Source: Zizania palustris
Taxonomy: Eukaryota > Streptophyta > Magnoliopsida > Poales > Poaceae
Length of the DNA stretch: 64,000 nucleotides
Assembly: GCA_019279435.1 (NCBI GenBank)
Contig: JAAALK010000081.1
Location: forward strand, 23,863,903-23,927,902
Direction of reading: 5' to 3'
Part shown: positions 1 through 10,165 of the stretch, one piece after another
Numbering within the stretch: position 1 is the stretch's first letter
Layout of the letters: each line of letters opens with the position of its first letter
Notes under the pieces: model-generated
The model's input: the letters and a program-made list of their open reading frames with translations, nothing else
The model's database searches: none
What the model was told of the DNA's origin: nothing
Program-made: the position numbers and the translations under genes

Positions 1-110
1 GTGTTCCACTGGTTTGCAAGCAGCTGAAGAGCACACAGATCGAGATGGAAGAACACAAATTAGGGCTCATATATCGGATTAGCAGATGACGTAATGTAAT
101 TGTTTAGTAC

Positions 111-1834
111 CCAGTAATCCTCGCCGGCATCGGTGGTTCCCCATCCAATCAGCTTGACGGCATGGCCGCCCATCATGCCACCGGTGATGTGCTTGTACAC
201 TCCTGATCTGTAGTGCGCGAAATCCTTGCGAAAAAAAATTCATATTCCAGCTCTAGATCAGCGCTGCAAAAAACCGCATCCGATTCGGAGATAAAAACTG
301 TGAAACGTTGACTCGCGATGGTACATATGGCACCTCGTAAACCGTGAAGGCGACCTCTGCAGGGCCGTTCTGGTAGATCTCCGCCATGATGTCGTGTGGG
401 TCGGAGCTGACTCTGTACGCGTTGACGCTGAAGTGCTTCTTCTCCCGCCAAGATTGGTCCTTCGCCTTGCATTTCTTCTCGCACACCGGCGTAGGGTAAG
501 CAGGCTCGCATCCTGGATGCTGGCAACCCGTCTGATCGAAGTATGGATCACACTGCTTGCAAAAGCAAAAACAAATTCATGTTAATTCAGATTTACCATT
601 TACGCAGAAACATCTATCCAAATGGTTAGCTAAGCTAGCTGCTACGTAACCTCGTTGGTGACCACACCATTCCGAACGAAGTAGCGCCACGCCATGATAG
701 GATAGCCTCCATCGCAACCATCGCCGCACATAAAACCGCAGCACGACAGCAGGTCGTTGACCGAAAGCGAGATGTTCTGCGACGAACAGAGGCACTTATA
801 ATTAGTTCATTAGCTTGCATCGGCTGCTTATCAAGAGAAGAAGCGAGCTCGTCATTTGTATTGATCCGCTAACCCTGTCGAAATGAATGCAGAAACGGTC
901 CTGGAGACTCTCCACCGCAGCAAACGCCCAGCACGAGCCACAGTGACCCTGCATGCCATGGTCAACCAAGATACATCACCTTGATGAGCATCTATCCTGC
1001 CTCCTTGTCTTTAATTTGCAAACCCGTGTGTGGCAACAGCTTACTTACCTGATCTGCTCATGAAAGTCGGCGTAGTCCATGGTTTGGTGAGAAGTTGTCG
1101 AGGAAATGAAGCACGCACGTACGGTCAGTATGCTCATATGAAGTATGTATGTAGAACCAATTACAGGTCAACCATCGAGGTGCTGACTAAACATACCGAG
1201 TATGGTCCCAATTGTGCTACAATGTGGCCATGCAGACCTGGCATCAAACTCCTTTGGAAGCCTCAGTGATCTTGAATAAGTTTTGGCAGGAATATCGGAT
1301 AGTACACTCCAAGGGGTTGACTTCACTCCAAGGATATGCTTGAATTGTGTAATCTGCACAGCAGAATTGTTTTGACTTTTGATAAAAAACAAAAGATACA
1401 ACAACAGGAGGAGGAAGAGGAGGGTGTTGTGATTTACAGTATAGTTTGCAAAGTATGGATTCTGTGCAGCCGTCCAGCCAGCACTGGGATGCTTGTTGAC
1501 TGTCCTTATGATGTCGTTCTGAGAGAACACGATGCCATTCCATGACATAACATGAGTAATTTAAGAAAAAAACAAGACAACTCGAGAAAGATGATGTTGA
1601 AAGGGAAAGCCATAACCTGGATGATTCTTGAATTGTCGCGATCCTCTGCCGCGAGATCTGGATTTGGGATTGGCTTTGCAGCTCCGGCTGCCTGCATAGA
1701 TCATACATGTATAGATGGATGGATGGAGACGACTAGAGCAGAAAGAAAGAAGTGAGTTTGATAGGGACCTGGGGAGGAGCAGCAGCACAGGAGAAGATGA
1801 GGGCTAGCAACAGCAGCATGTTGCTGGCCGCCAT
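111..1834 (-). CDS. Cathepsin B-like cysteine protease (papain family C1A), 3' end outside window
   Basis: Secreted or vacuolar papain-like endopeptidase, made as a pre-pro-enzyme. I modelled exons by GT-AG sites and reading frame: 1769-1834, 1617-1691, 1438-1518, 1197-1353, 1049-1053, 874-948, 651-776, 334-552 and 111-224. They encode about 306 residues. Residues 1-19 are a signal peptide (MAASNMLLLLALIFSC). A propeptide follows, and the mature enzyme begins near LPKEFDAR (about residue 106). The catalytic Cys lies in GHCGSCWAF (codon 931-933) and the catalytic His in GGHAVKLIGW (codon 162-164). The Cys-rich occluding-loop region that defines cathepsin B (CDPYFDQTGCQHPGCEP) is in exon 8. The last modelled exon stops after GEDYW at a GT donor, so the C-terminal exon with the catalytic Asn is beyond position 1. 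I see no frameshift or premature stop in the modelled exons. Family assignment is firm; exon borders are inferred from sequence, not from transcripts. Confidence 0.93.
1049..1053 (-). other. 5-nt microexon of the cathepsin B gene
   Basis: The upstream exon ends in phase 1 (last base G at 1197) and the next long exon begins in phase 0 at GGT-CAC (948). Joining them directly breaks the frame and loses the two residues expected before GHCGSC. On the minus strand, CAG|ATCAG|GTAAGT at 1049-1053 has a consensus acceptor and a perfect donor. Its five bases restore the frame and supply Asp-Gln, the usual residues in this family. Confidence 0.8.
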
Positions 1835-2007
1835 TGCTGAATCTGAAGTCCCTCTTCCCAGCTCTGCAGCTTGCAAAAACTAACAGGCTAAGCTAGGAGA
1901 AGCAGAAGCTAGGAGGAGCAGAGCAAAATATCTTGGAGCCTGCAGCTTGCTTGCTTCTCTTATCTCCTTCTACCTCTGTTCCTCTGCTCCCCAGCCTGCC
2001 TTTGTTT

Positions 2008-2019
2008 ATTTATATATAG
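2008..2019 (-). promoter_or_regulatory. TATA box of the cathepsin B gene
   Basis: On the minus strand the sequence reads CTATATATAAATAAAC, about 175 bp upstream of the start codon at 1834. It predicts transcription starting near 1980 and a 5' leader of roughly 150 bp rich in CT and GAG motifs. It is the only good TATA match between the gene and 2.3 kb. Confidence 0.7.
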
Positions 2020-2030
2020 GAAATTCAGCC

Positions 2031-3108
2031 CCCTTGGTTGCTGCTGTCGAGATCGGAAATCGAAGGCCATACGGGCTGGCCGGCCGGGCGTGCAGTGCAG
2101 GCGCAGCGAGTGATGAGCGATGAGGTGAGCGGACGGAACGGCCAACTGCCATCGATCCTTGCGTGGCGTGCTCGCCGCTCGTTGTTGCCGGAGACACGCC
2201 ATCTCCCTCCTCTGACCATGACGAACAACCTCAGCCGTACCGCACGATGACCGCCCAATGGGCAATAATGGCTATGGTAATAAGCAACGAAATTCTAGTG
2301 CCCACTACACGATTGTAAAGCCAGAAAAACCTACCGCGCCAAGGTATATTTATTGGTTACGGTTTGACTGTTTGAAATTTTTTTTTTTTGATTATTTCTT
2401 ACTCTCACGTAACTTTCCTTAATAATGCTACTCATTTGAAAAGTCAATTTGTTTAAACTAAAACTAAAATAGTATTATCTTTTATCACCGCTAAAAAGAT
2501 AAGATCTTCCCCGTTTAATGCCAGGGGCCATAACTCTAGCAAGTCTAGAGATTAAAGTTAGATTGTAATCTTAAATTAACTCTGAACTAACTCTAGTCCT
2601 TGAGGAGTATGAATGCAAGGGTTAGAGGTTATAGTTAGTTACTTTTTCAATTATTTGACTACTTTTCAACTTGATTTAGTGTGGCTAGACTAGTCCCGCT
2701 GTGTGGCTATGTGGGGATGCTGGAAATCCTTTTTTTGGGTGAGCCTCACACAACTAGTCCCAATTAGCATCCCTTGGAGGTGCTAATTTTTTTGATGGAT
2801 TAGATTGAAATACCCAACTCTAATCCTCCTGTATGGATATTTTAGGATTAGTTGGAGTAAATCTAACGTAAATTAACTTTAACACCTGGATCCGTACACC
2901 ATTAACCAAATAAATCATTGCGCCGTGTGTGCTGCTTTTGACGAACAATAAGTTAATGGCCTTTGACAAATTTATACCGCTGATGTGTGGGTGTGTATAT
3001 ATATATATGTGTGTGTACCCATATATATTATAATTTATTTATGGTGCTGCGTGCATGTCATATATCCAACTTTGATGGGTACGGTTATATACGTGGGAAA
3101 CACGCTTG
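2031..3108. other. AT-rich intergenic region with a possible MITE remnant
   Basis: No gene is recognisable. 2040-2260 is GC-rich upstream DNA of the cathepsin gene. The stretch about 2515-2910 has weakly complementary ends (CCAGGGGCC... against ...TTAACACCTGG) and repeated 'ctctagtc / aactctaatcc' words, as in grass miniature inverted-repeat elements. The match is too weak to name a family. A TA/TG microsatellite lies at 2982-3030. Confidence 0.35.
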
Positions 3109-3680
3109 AATCGGTAGTGATGGATCGGAGTTATCAAAAACAAAGCAAATGAAATTCGCTTGCACACCCGTACGTACGTGTCGATTATTGCCAGGTCACA
3201 GATAGAGAAAGGATCGAACAACTTTACTGAAGCTCTCGATTCTCGTTTTCAGCATATATGTGTAAGGATAGGCTGGATAGCACAATACACAGATCAGCCG
3301 TTATTCAGAGATCGAATGTGCCATAATGCACATGCAATATGCAATAGTTTTTAATCTAAGTTGCAACAGCATGCATGGATTGATCAAGCAACCAGTGGAT
3401 CCAGCGGTGTAGATGGAGGACGACGAGATGATGGGCCACAGCAGCAGTAGAGGAGCTCATCAAAGGTCCTGCAGAGAGCCCCAACAGGGTTCAAGCCCAA
3501 TTTTTTGCATCTCATGGGACACTCTTCGCCTGTGCAACCCCGACCAATTAAGCATCCAGGAGGCTGCTTGCCACCGGCTTCCAACGCAGCTGCAGCGATG
3601 AAGAAAGACATCAGCAGCGGCACGACGGCGGCGACGACGAGAGCCTTCTTCTTTGGGCATGCTGCAAGCTGTAGCGCCAT
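3109..3680. repeat. Duplicated segment, copy 1 (partner at 60567-61175)
   Basis: From 'aatcggtagtgatgg' at 3109 to the start codon at 3680, this segment aligns collinearly with 60567-61175, with small indels. The alignment covers the 3' flank and the whole coding region of a small secreted-protein gene. To the left of 3109 and upstream of the start codon the two copies are unrelated. Both copies have the same orientation, so this is a direct duplication separated by the transposon cluster. Confidence 0.85.
3384..3680 (-). CDS. Small secreted cysteine-rich protein, copy 1
   Basis: A 98-residue protein with no recognised function. The start is placed at MALQLAAC because that is where the paralogue at 61175 starts; an in-frame ATG two codons upstream (3686) is an alternative. 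Residues 1-35 form a signal peptide: a KKK n-region then an Ala/Val/Leu/Phe-rich core. The mature part has eight cysteines spaced C-x5-C-x4-C-x3-C-x11-C-x8-CCC and ends in a Pro-rich tail. Such an arrangement suits a disulfide-bonded apoplastic peptide, perhaps antimicrobial or signalling, but it does not match a defensin, LTP or snakin pattern I know. The coding region has no intron. The gene lies about 1.5 kb upstream of the cathepsin gene, transcribed in the same direction. Confidence 0.75.
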   Translation of the reverse strand: MALQLAACPKKKALVVAAVVPLLMSFFIAAAALEAGGKQPPGCLIGRGCTGEECPMRCKKLGLNPVGALCRTFDELLYCCCGPSSRRPPSTPLDPLVA

Positions 3681-3770
3681 GGTCATAGAGCGAGGATATC
3701 TATCTAGCTTCTTCTTCAATACGTGCTCTCGTAATTGGATCTGAATGCAGTGGGTGCAGTGCTTGCTCAC

Positions 3771-3780
3771 TTATATATAA
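3771..3780 (-). promoter_or_regulatory. TATA box of secreted Cys-rich protein copy 1
   Basis: TTATATATAA lies on the minus strand about 90 bp upstream of the start codon at 3680. It predicts a short leader of about 60 bp. Copy 2 at 61175 lacks this upstream region. Confidence 0.65.
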
Positions 3781-4740
3781 AGACTACTGGAGCCACAAGC
3801 AGATTGAGTTTGAGCAATCAATTCGTGCTATTTTGGTCTCAAGAGATATAAAGAAGTACTACTACTTTAATCCAGCTACCATTAAAGTCTAGATATCAAT
3901 TCCTGCTATTTATTAATTTGCGCTTACGTTACAGATATTATTTCGTATGCGCTACTGATTAATTAAGAAGGGGTAATTAAACTAGCTACTTCCTAGTGTA
4001 TATATATACCTATTTATTTTATTTTCCCTTAAATTACTTTTGTACTGATATAATGTAATACACACACGTACGCGCGCACACACACACCAAGAATGAACTA
4101 AATACATTATTAAATTAATTACTTCCTAGTATATCAATGTTTTTATCTATCTATTTTTCTCTGGTGATGACTATATTGTCGTCACGATATATACTAATAT
4201 GATCATTAAATCACATATAAATGTATATATATACGTGTATATGTGTATATGTGTATATATGTATATGTATATGTATATGTATACTAGTCAGATGCTCGTG
4301 CTTTGCAATAGAGAACTTTATTTTTCAATAGGGTATTTGTGTAAAATTCATGTTTCTGCGTGATTTTTTAGAGATCTAAGGGTTTTTATACAAAATTTGT
4401 ACATCCGCGTAAAAATTAAGAAATTAAAAAAAATTTAAATACAAAAATATATATTTTTCTTTTTTTTTCTTTTTTTCTTCTTTCTCACGTTTTCTTTTTA
4501 GTTCGCATGCAGCGCGTCGCGCTACCCTGCGACGCATGCGGCCGGGCGGTTCAGCGCATGCGACCAGGGCGGGCGCTGCGCGCGTCGAGCGCGCGAGCGA
4601 ACCGGCGGTTTGGGCGGTTTTTACGAGGCACAAGTTTTGGCTAGTTTTTTATGGGATGTGGGAAAGGCACGTAGATGAACGCGGACGGAGACGGAAATGA
4701 CGGACGAAGTAGCCACATTATATTAGTTAAGATATGTATA
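3781..4740. other. AT-rich intergenic region with simple repeats
   Basis: No gene is seen. CA/CG repeats lie at 4059-4087 and a TA/TG repeat at 4220-4284. From about 4281 to 4735 a low-complexity stretch starts with 'actagtcagatgctcgtgctttgc' type sequence and contains a T-rich run followed by a GC-rich palindromic patch around 4500-4620. It resembles small non-autonomous elements common in grasses, but no clean terminal repeats or target duplication could be found. Confidence 0.4.
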
Positions 4741-7700
4741 TATATGGGTAGACATGGGACTTGTGTCACGCCCCGATTTAATAAATCAGGACTTTATTGA
4801 AATTCCATAGAAAATTAATAAAACAAGACGTTCATCATGCGACCACGTACAAATACGAGCAATCATTCATGGTTCGTAGACCGTATTAATACAAAAGTGA
4901 ATAAAGATGAAGAGAAACTAATAAATCAAAGGGTCCTAGATGAACGCCTCCTTCCAGTCTCGCCTTGACTGGGTCGCTACTCCAGACCTTCATCCTCCTC
5001 GTAGTAGACGGGCTCTGATGGTGTAAGTCAACGGGGTGAGTACTGATGTACTCAGCAAGCCACCGAATGCAAATATAATGCAATGTAATAACAAGGGAGA
5101 AAGTGGCTAGTTTTGCGGAAGCAGCATATTTGTAAAGCGTTAAATGTGAGCAATTTATTAGTACGGAAAAGTAAACATGTGTATGCATCATCATCTTCTA
5201 ACTCGAGGAGTACGTTTTACCTCCTCACACAACAGTCCTTACATGCCATGAATAACTCAATCATTCCAACAATTTGAAACTAACTGCGAGTAGTCACACA
5301 ACCCGCCCTTGACCGTGGGCTCGGCTTTTCGAAAAGATTAAATTACTCTGATCAGAGATGTACCACTGTACCCACAAGGCACACACTCATAACTTACACC
5401 AAAATGTAACGAGATGACCCATTTCACGGGAACTCGTGCCAAAACCTTCCATATAGTCCTCCCCGACTCAACAGCACACTCTTATAGGTTTCATATGGTG
5501 CCCCGACGCGTCGGTGCCTCACCATACCCCCCCTTGAGCCTTCTTTGGTACAAGGCACCCTGAGGGCTAGCCCCTTGCCCCCTCCACTATGGTGCAGAGA
5601 GACGGAGTGTCCCACACTTCCGGTTAGGACTTACCCATTAGACTTGTGGTTGGTACGGAAGTGCTTTGCAACAGATCCCGCAGACTGGTCCTTGTAGTGC
5701 CCCGGGTGCGACCAACCAGTTTCCGAGCTTGCACCCGGAACCCACCATACTTATAACATAGCCTACTCCAACAGAGTCCAGAGACAAGAATAACGGGGAA
5801 ATTCATATAACAGAATCCATCTATCTACGACTCATTCTTTTTATCCTATAGCGGTTGTGCCGGTACATTGGGCACTAGCTAATATAATATTTTTAGAGCG
5901 ACAAGGAGTTAAGGCTCAATAAGCATGGCTTGGGTTTGCACACAAGGACGGGGATCTAATAATTATAAGTGTAAGGCTTGATTATTGGACTAATGCAATA
6001 TTAACCTATGAGTTATAGCGATATTTATTAAAACATGGGCTCAATGATGATCAATTGTTTCCACAAAGGTGGTTGATGACTTGCCTTGATCAGCAAATGG
6101 GGAGGGTGGAACCTTGGGGTAGGACTCCTGCTCCTCGACGAACTCGTAGTCTTCTCGATACGAAAAAGTAAACACAACATTCAATAAACAATCCAAAATC
6201 AAGCATACAAGCATACAAGTTGTGGTTGGATTTAAGTAAGGGAGATAGAGTCTTAAATCCTAGGGAATTGTCACTTAAATATTTTAAGATTGATTCCTAA
6301 TGAGATTTCTGAATTTATGACTTGATGTAATTTATTCTTCCTAGGGGTTTTTATCTTTCCCTTTTTAGAGATGAACTTACAGAGGTATAAATTAGCCTTG
6401 ATGTTTTTATGGTATCAAAATAGTGACTTTAAATTATTAAGTCTTCTGAAGTTTGTTATATAACTTTAAGATAATTTCATAAAGTAAGGATCTTTACTAT
6501 ATGAATTAATTAAATATCCTAAAAGGGCTTTTTGTAATATGAGTTAATGGAACAAGGTGGGCAAAAGTGAACATGTTATTTTTGTTGCATTAAAACAGTG
6601 GAATAAAGTCATTAAGTCCTCTGAATATATTATATAAGTTTCCATGATATTTTTGTAAAGTGTTGTATTTCCATCATATGAATTAATCATTTATTTTAAA
6701 GGGCCTTGGAAATGTGGTTTAGTAAATTAAAATGGGCAAAATGAATTATTATATTTTTATTGGCTTATAAACAGTGTACTGGAGTCAAGGTATCATCTAA
6801 AATTATTATATAAATTTTTAAGAGCTTTTCTGAATTATTTAATTGGAATATTAATTAAATCCTAAAGGGGTCTTTTCTTTATTATTTAATAAGATTATTA
6901 TGTGCCAAATAAACATATTGTTTTTATTGCATAAAAGTGTAGAGAATAAAAAGATAAATTTTCCAGAATTAAAATGGTGAAATTTGGAGTTAATTTGAGC
7001 AAGATATGAATTTTTAAAGTTTAAACTGATTTTCTGGAATTTATTTTAAACAGAAATCAGTCTCTGGTCCACGGTGAACTGGGTTCACCGTGAACCGACG
7101 ACTGCGCGCGTGAGCCGGGCACGTGGTAGCGGTTGGATCAAGATCCAACGGCCACAGTGCGCGCGGGGATTTAAGTGGGATCCGATGGCCAGGATCCACT
7201 GATACCGCTTAGACGAGATCTGAGGGTTCAGGTTAAATCCCATGGGGTTTTAATCTGTGCCCTCCATCCATGATCGCACGGCACCGAGCCTGTCCGGCAC
7301 GCGCGCGGCACGGGGAAGCCGAGGGCTTCGTCCCCAGCGCCGGCGGAGCGATGGCGAGCGGCGGTAGCGGCGGCCCATGACCCTAGGCGACGGCGAAAAT
7401 GGAAAGGGGGAAGGGAGGGGAGCATGATGGTACTGGAAAATGGGGTCGACGGCGAGAGGGTGGCACCGGCGGCGAGCAGTGGCGGCGGGGAAGCTTCGGG
7501 TTGATGGCGACGGCGAGCTCTGGCGGCGATCCGGCCCAACGGAGGTAGGGCCAGGGTAGAGGAGGTGGAGGGGATCCCGACGGTGACTATGGCGAGGGCA
7601 GTGGCGGCCTGGAGCGTCGGTGTGGTGTTGTCGGAGCTGAAGCAGGGGATGAATCCGAAAACTTTTAGGCGGCGGCTAGGGAGAGAAAGGCTCCTAGGGG

Positions 7701-8523
7701 TTTCGGTGTGAGCGAAATGCGGTGAGCACCGGGGGTCTTATAGGGTTGCCGACGATGAAAAAGGCAGGCTACGCGAAGGAAACCGAAGGGGAGGATTTCC
7801 ATATCGCCGGCGAACTTCCTTATAGCACGGATTGGCTTCCAAAGGGATGAAATCACGTCGGTTTTGGTCGAAAGTGGATCGCCGGTGAACGGGGGTCAAG
7901 ATCCCATGCTTGATTTTGTGGATTCGGGCGGTCGGCGAAGGAATCGGGCAAGGGGGCCGACGGGAATGGAAGGGGAGATCCCCTTCCATTGTTGAAGACG
8001 AAGCTGACAAGTGGGTCCCACCTGTCAGCGGGCGCACGCGAGGATAAGAGTGGTTGGCAAGCGGGCCTGGCGTGTTAGTGGCTGGGAGGGCCGCGTCTGA
8101 GGCTGCCAGGTGGGCCTGGCGGGGCGTGGCGCGGAGGAGAGAGGGAGGGGGAGCGCCGACAGGCTGGCCCCGCCTGTCAGCGAGTAGGGCTGCGTTGGGC
8201 TGGGCCGAAAGGCCTTTGGAGGAGAATTCAGGGTTTCGACCCATTAAGATTTAAAATTCATTTTTCAATTAAAATAGTTCTAGAATATCAATTATTTGAT
8301 TAAGGCTTGAAGCACTGTTGCTAAAATTTTGTAAAAATTCTCAAAAATATTTCTTGGCCTCTAGTTTATTCCATAAAATTTTCAAGTCTAAATTTTTGAA
8401 TATTTATCTCTGTTTGTCTTTAATAGGGATCTTTTAGGAGTTTTTCTTTAATATCAAAATTCAGAAATTTATTTAATATTATTTTTCCTTTATTTTATTC
8501 CCTTTTAATTTTGGGCTGTTACA

Positions 8524-8541
8524 ATCCTATCCCCCTTACAG
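8524..8541 (-). promoter_or_regulatory. Polypurine tract (PPT2) in element H
   Basis: On the minus strand 'GTAAGGGGGATAGGAT' directly precedes TGTAACAGCCCC at 8523. This is the plus-strand primer context expected just upstream of an LTR, and it is repeated in F at 23331-23346. Confidence 0.7.
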
Positions 8542-8596
8542 AGAATCTCGTCCTCGAGATTCGAAGCGAACCTCGGGAAAACTAAGGGACTGAGTT

Positions 8597-9283
8597 CTAC
8601 TGGTGCTCTGGGTTAGGAGATGGTGTTACATCAGAAGTAGGCAAAGTGATCTCCGGATCTGGGTTTGTCGAGATCAAATTGGGAGTGTCTTCGGTTGTAT
8701 CTGGGTTCTCTGTGTGGTGAACTAGGGTATGTCCCTTTGGGTTTGGAACAGAGGATGGTGCCCGCTTGGGGTAGGGGAACGTGTTGGCGTAGTGGCCTCC
8801 TTGGCGACAGTTGAAGCACATAATCGGCTTGCCGTTCCTGTCCCTCTTGTATCCGGTAGCTTGCGCTGGTGTCTTCCTAGCTGGCGGTGCTTGGGGTGGG
8901 ATGTCTGTGCTTGGTCCTCCTAGGGTGGTTCGTGGCTTGGCAGGGGTTGGGGCTTGAGGTGGAATCACTCTGGTTTCTGATATAGCTGCTTCGTTCACCA
9001 ATCTTTGAAAGTTGGCGAAGTCCCCGTAGATTAGCTGAAGGGAGAGCTCGTGTTGGTGTTGTTGGAGACGGAACAACTGTGCCTGCTGCTCTTGCATCTG
9101 CTTTTGTTGTTGTTGCATCTGGGTAAGCAGTGTGGCGATCAGTTGGTTCTGTTTTGCCATCATCTCCGCAAGTGTGGGATGATAGACAACAGGAGTCTGC
9201 TGATGTCCAGCTGCACTCCACTGAGGCAGATTGCCTGAGGGGTTTCCGTCGCGTGAGGCTTCTGATCCTTGGTCGTTGGCCAT
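8597..9283 (-). CDS. Gag-like protein with Gln-rich coil and zinc knuckle, encoded inside element H
   Basis: An intact 228-residue frame. Residues about 30-110 are Met/Gln-rich and probably coiled (a LATLLTQMQQQQKQMQ type run); a Pro/Thr/Ala-rich linker follows. Near residue 155 is a CCHC zinc-knuckle relic, CFNCRQGGHYANTF, whose last Cys is Phe. It looks like a Ty3/gypsy gag that kept its N-terminal coil and C-terminal knuckle but lost the central capsid domain. The homologous frame in F (22633-23244) keeps the fourth Cys but has a stop. The function is unknown. Confidence 0.6.
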   Translation of the reverse strand: MANDQGSEASRDGNPSGNLPQWSAAGHQQTPVVYHPTLAEMMAKQNQLIATLLTQMQQQQKQMQEQQAQLFRLQQHQHELSLQLIYGDFANFQRLVNEAAISETRVIPPQAPTPAKPRTTLGGPSTDIPPQAPPARKTPAQATGYKRDRNGKPIMCFNCRQGGHYANTFPYPKRAPSSVPNPKGHTLVHHTENPDTTEDTPNLISTNPDPEITLPTSDVTPSPNPEHQ

Positions 9284-9737
9284 CCTGAAGTTGAAGGGTT
9301 CAAAAAGAAGGTGCCAACATTAAGGGGAAATTGTTACTGATTTTATTGCCTAAGATGATTAATTTGACTTAGATGTTTACATATTTTATTTTAGTTCCTT
9401 ATCATCTTTCACACTCATGCCTTATATGATTTATCATGTATTTTATCCACTCTATATTCATGTTGTAACATATTTTATTAATTAGTGTTAGAGGTTTAAG
9501 ATGAAGTGATGTTGATTATATCTTATTAAATTTCCTTGGTACCAAAAATTCCAGAAAAGTTTTGGAACACAATTTAATGCTTAGGAGATTTTTTTAGGAA
9601 AATACTCTAGCTAATTGAAATTTTTAGGCTCGTATTTTAGCTTTCCTCTTTCTTGATTTATCCTTTTCTTGGAATTTATTTATTAATTACTTTATTTTAT
9701 TTTTAATGCCTATCGAAAATCAAGGTGTTACAACTTG

Positions 9738-9925
9738 GGCCGGGCCGGCCCGGCCCAGTCCTGATCCTTCGGGCCAGGGCCTGATATGGGCCGGGCCGTT
9801 CCGGCCCGACAAATTCAAGGGCCGTGCCGGGCCGGCCCGAACCTGTATTTGCCAAGCCTAGGCACGACCCAAAGACCGACGGGCCTAGATGGGCCGGGCC
9901 GGCCCAAAAACGGCCCAACCTTGTA
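9738..9925. repeat. GGCCC-rich subterminal repeats, left end of the hAT element
   Basis: Overlapping GGGCC, CCGGCC and GGGCCGGGCC words are packed into about 190 bp just inside the terminal inverted repeat. The equivalent zone at the other end is 13612-13823. In hAT transposons such clustered short motifs are where the transposase binds. 9926-10165 is AT-rich and holds nothing else recognisable. Confidence 0.7.
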
Positions 9926-10165
9926 ACAATTTTTTTTTAATATGATTATGAAAATATTTATTTAATTTATTTATGAATAATAAAAATACTAGTTCACATA
10001 AAATAATAGAAAAACACCGAAAAATAGGGGAAAAGAGATTTCATTAATAATAGTGACACTACAAAGTTGTTGCCTCGTTAAAAACCTTACGCCCTAGTGC
10101 AGGGCTCCCCTTGTAAGGAAAAGAGTACAACAAAATTATTAGAAACATCATTACAAAACACAATA

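Larger units (their letters stand above)
4764..9732 (-). mobile_element. Element H: 4.97-kb solo LTR-like copy of the F family
   Basis: On the minus strand it begins TGTAACACCTTG (9732) and ends GGGGCGTGACA (4764). It is flanked by the exact 5-bp duplication acttg (4759-4763 and 9733-9737). It matches 22159-27114 of element F over its whole length: a 1.2-kb module (8524-9732) with a gag-like frame and a polypurine tract, followed by the 3.76-kb LTR proper (4764-8523). There is no primer-binding site and no pol. The simplest reading is a solo LTR whose 5' end lies at the first of two possible LTR starts in this family. An alternative is an internally deleted element. Confidence 0.75.

Noticed and set aside
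1336..1755. Plus-strand open frames across the cathepsin gene
   Set aside because: They are antisense to cathepsin introns and exons, with no independent support.
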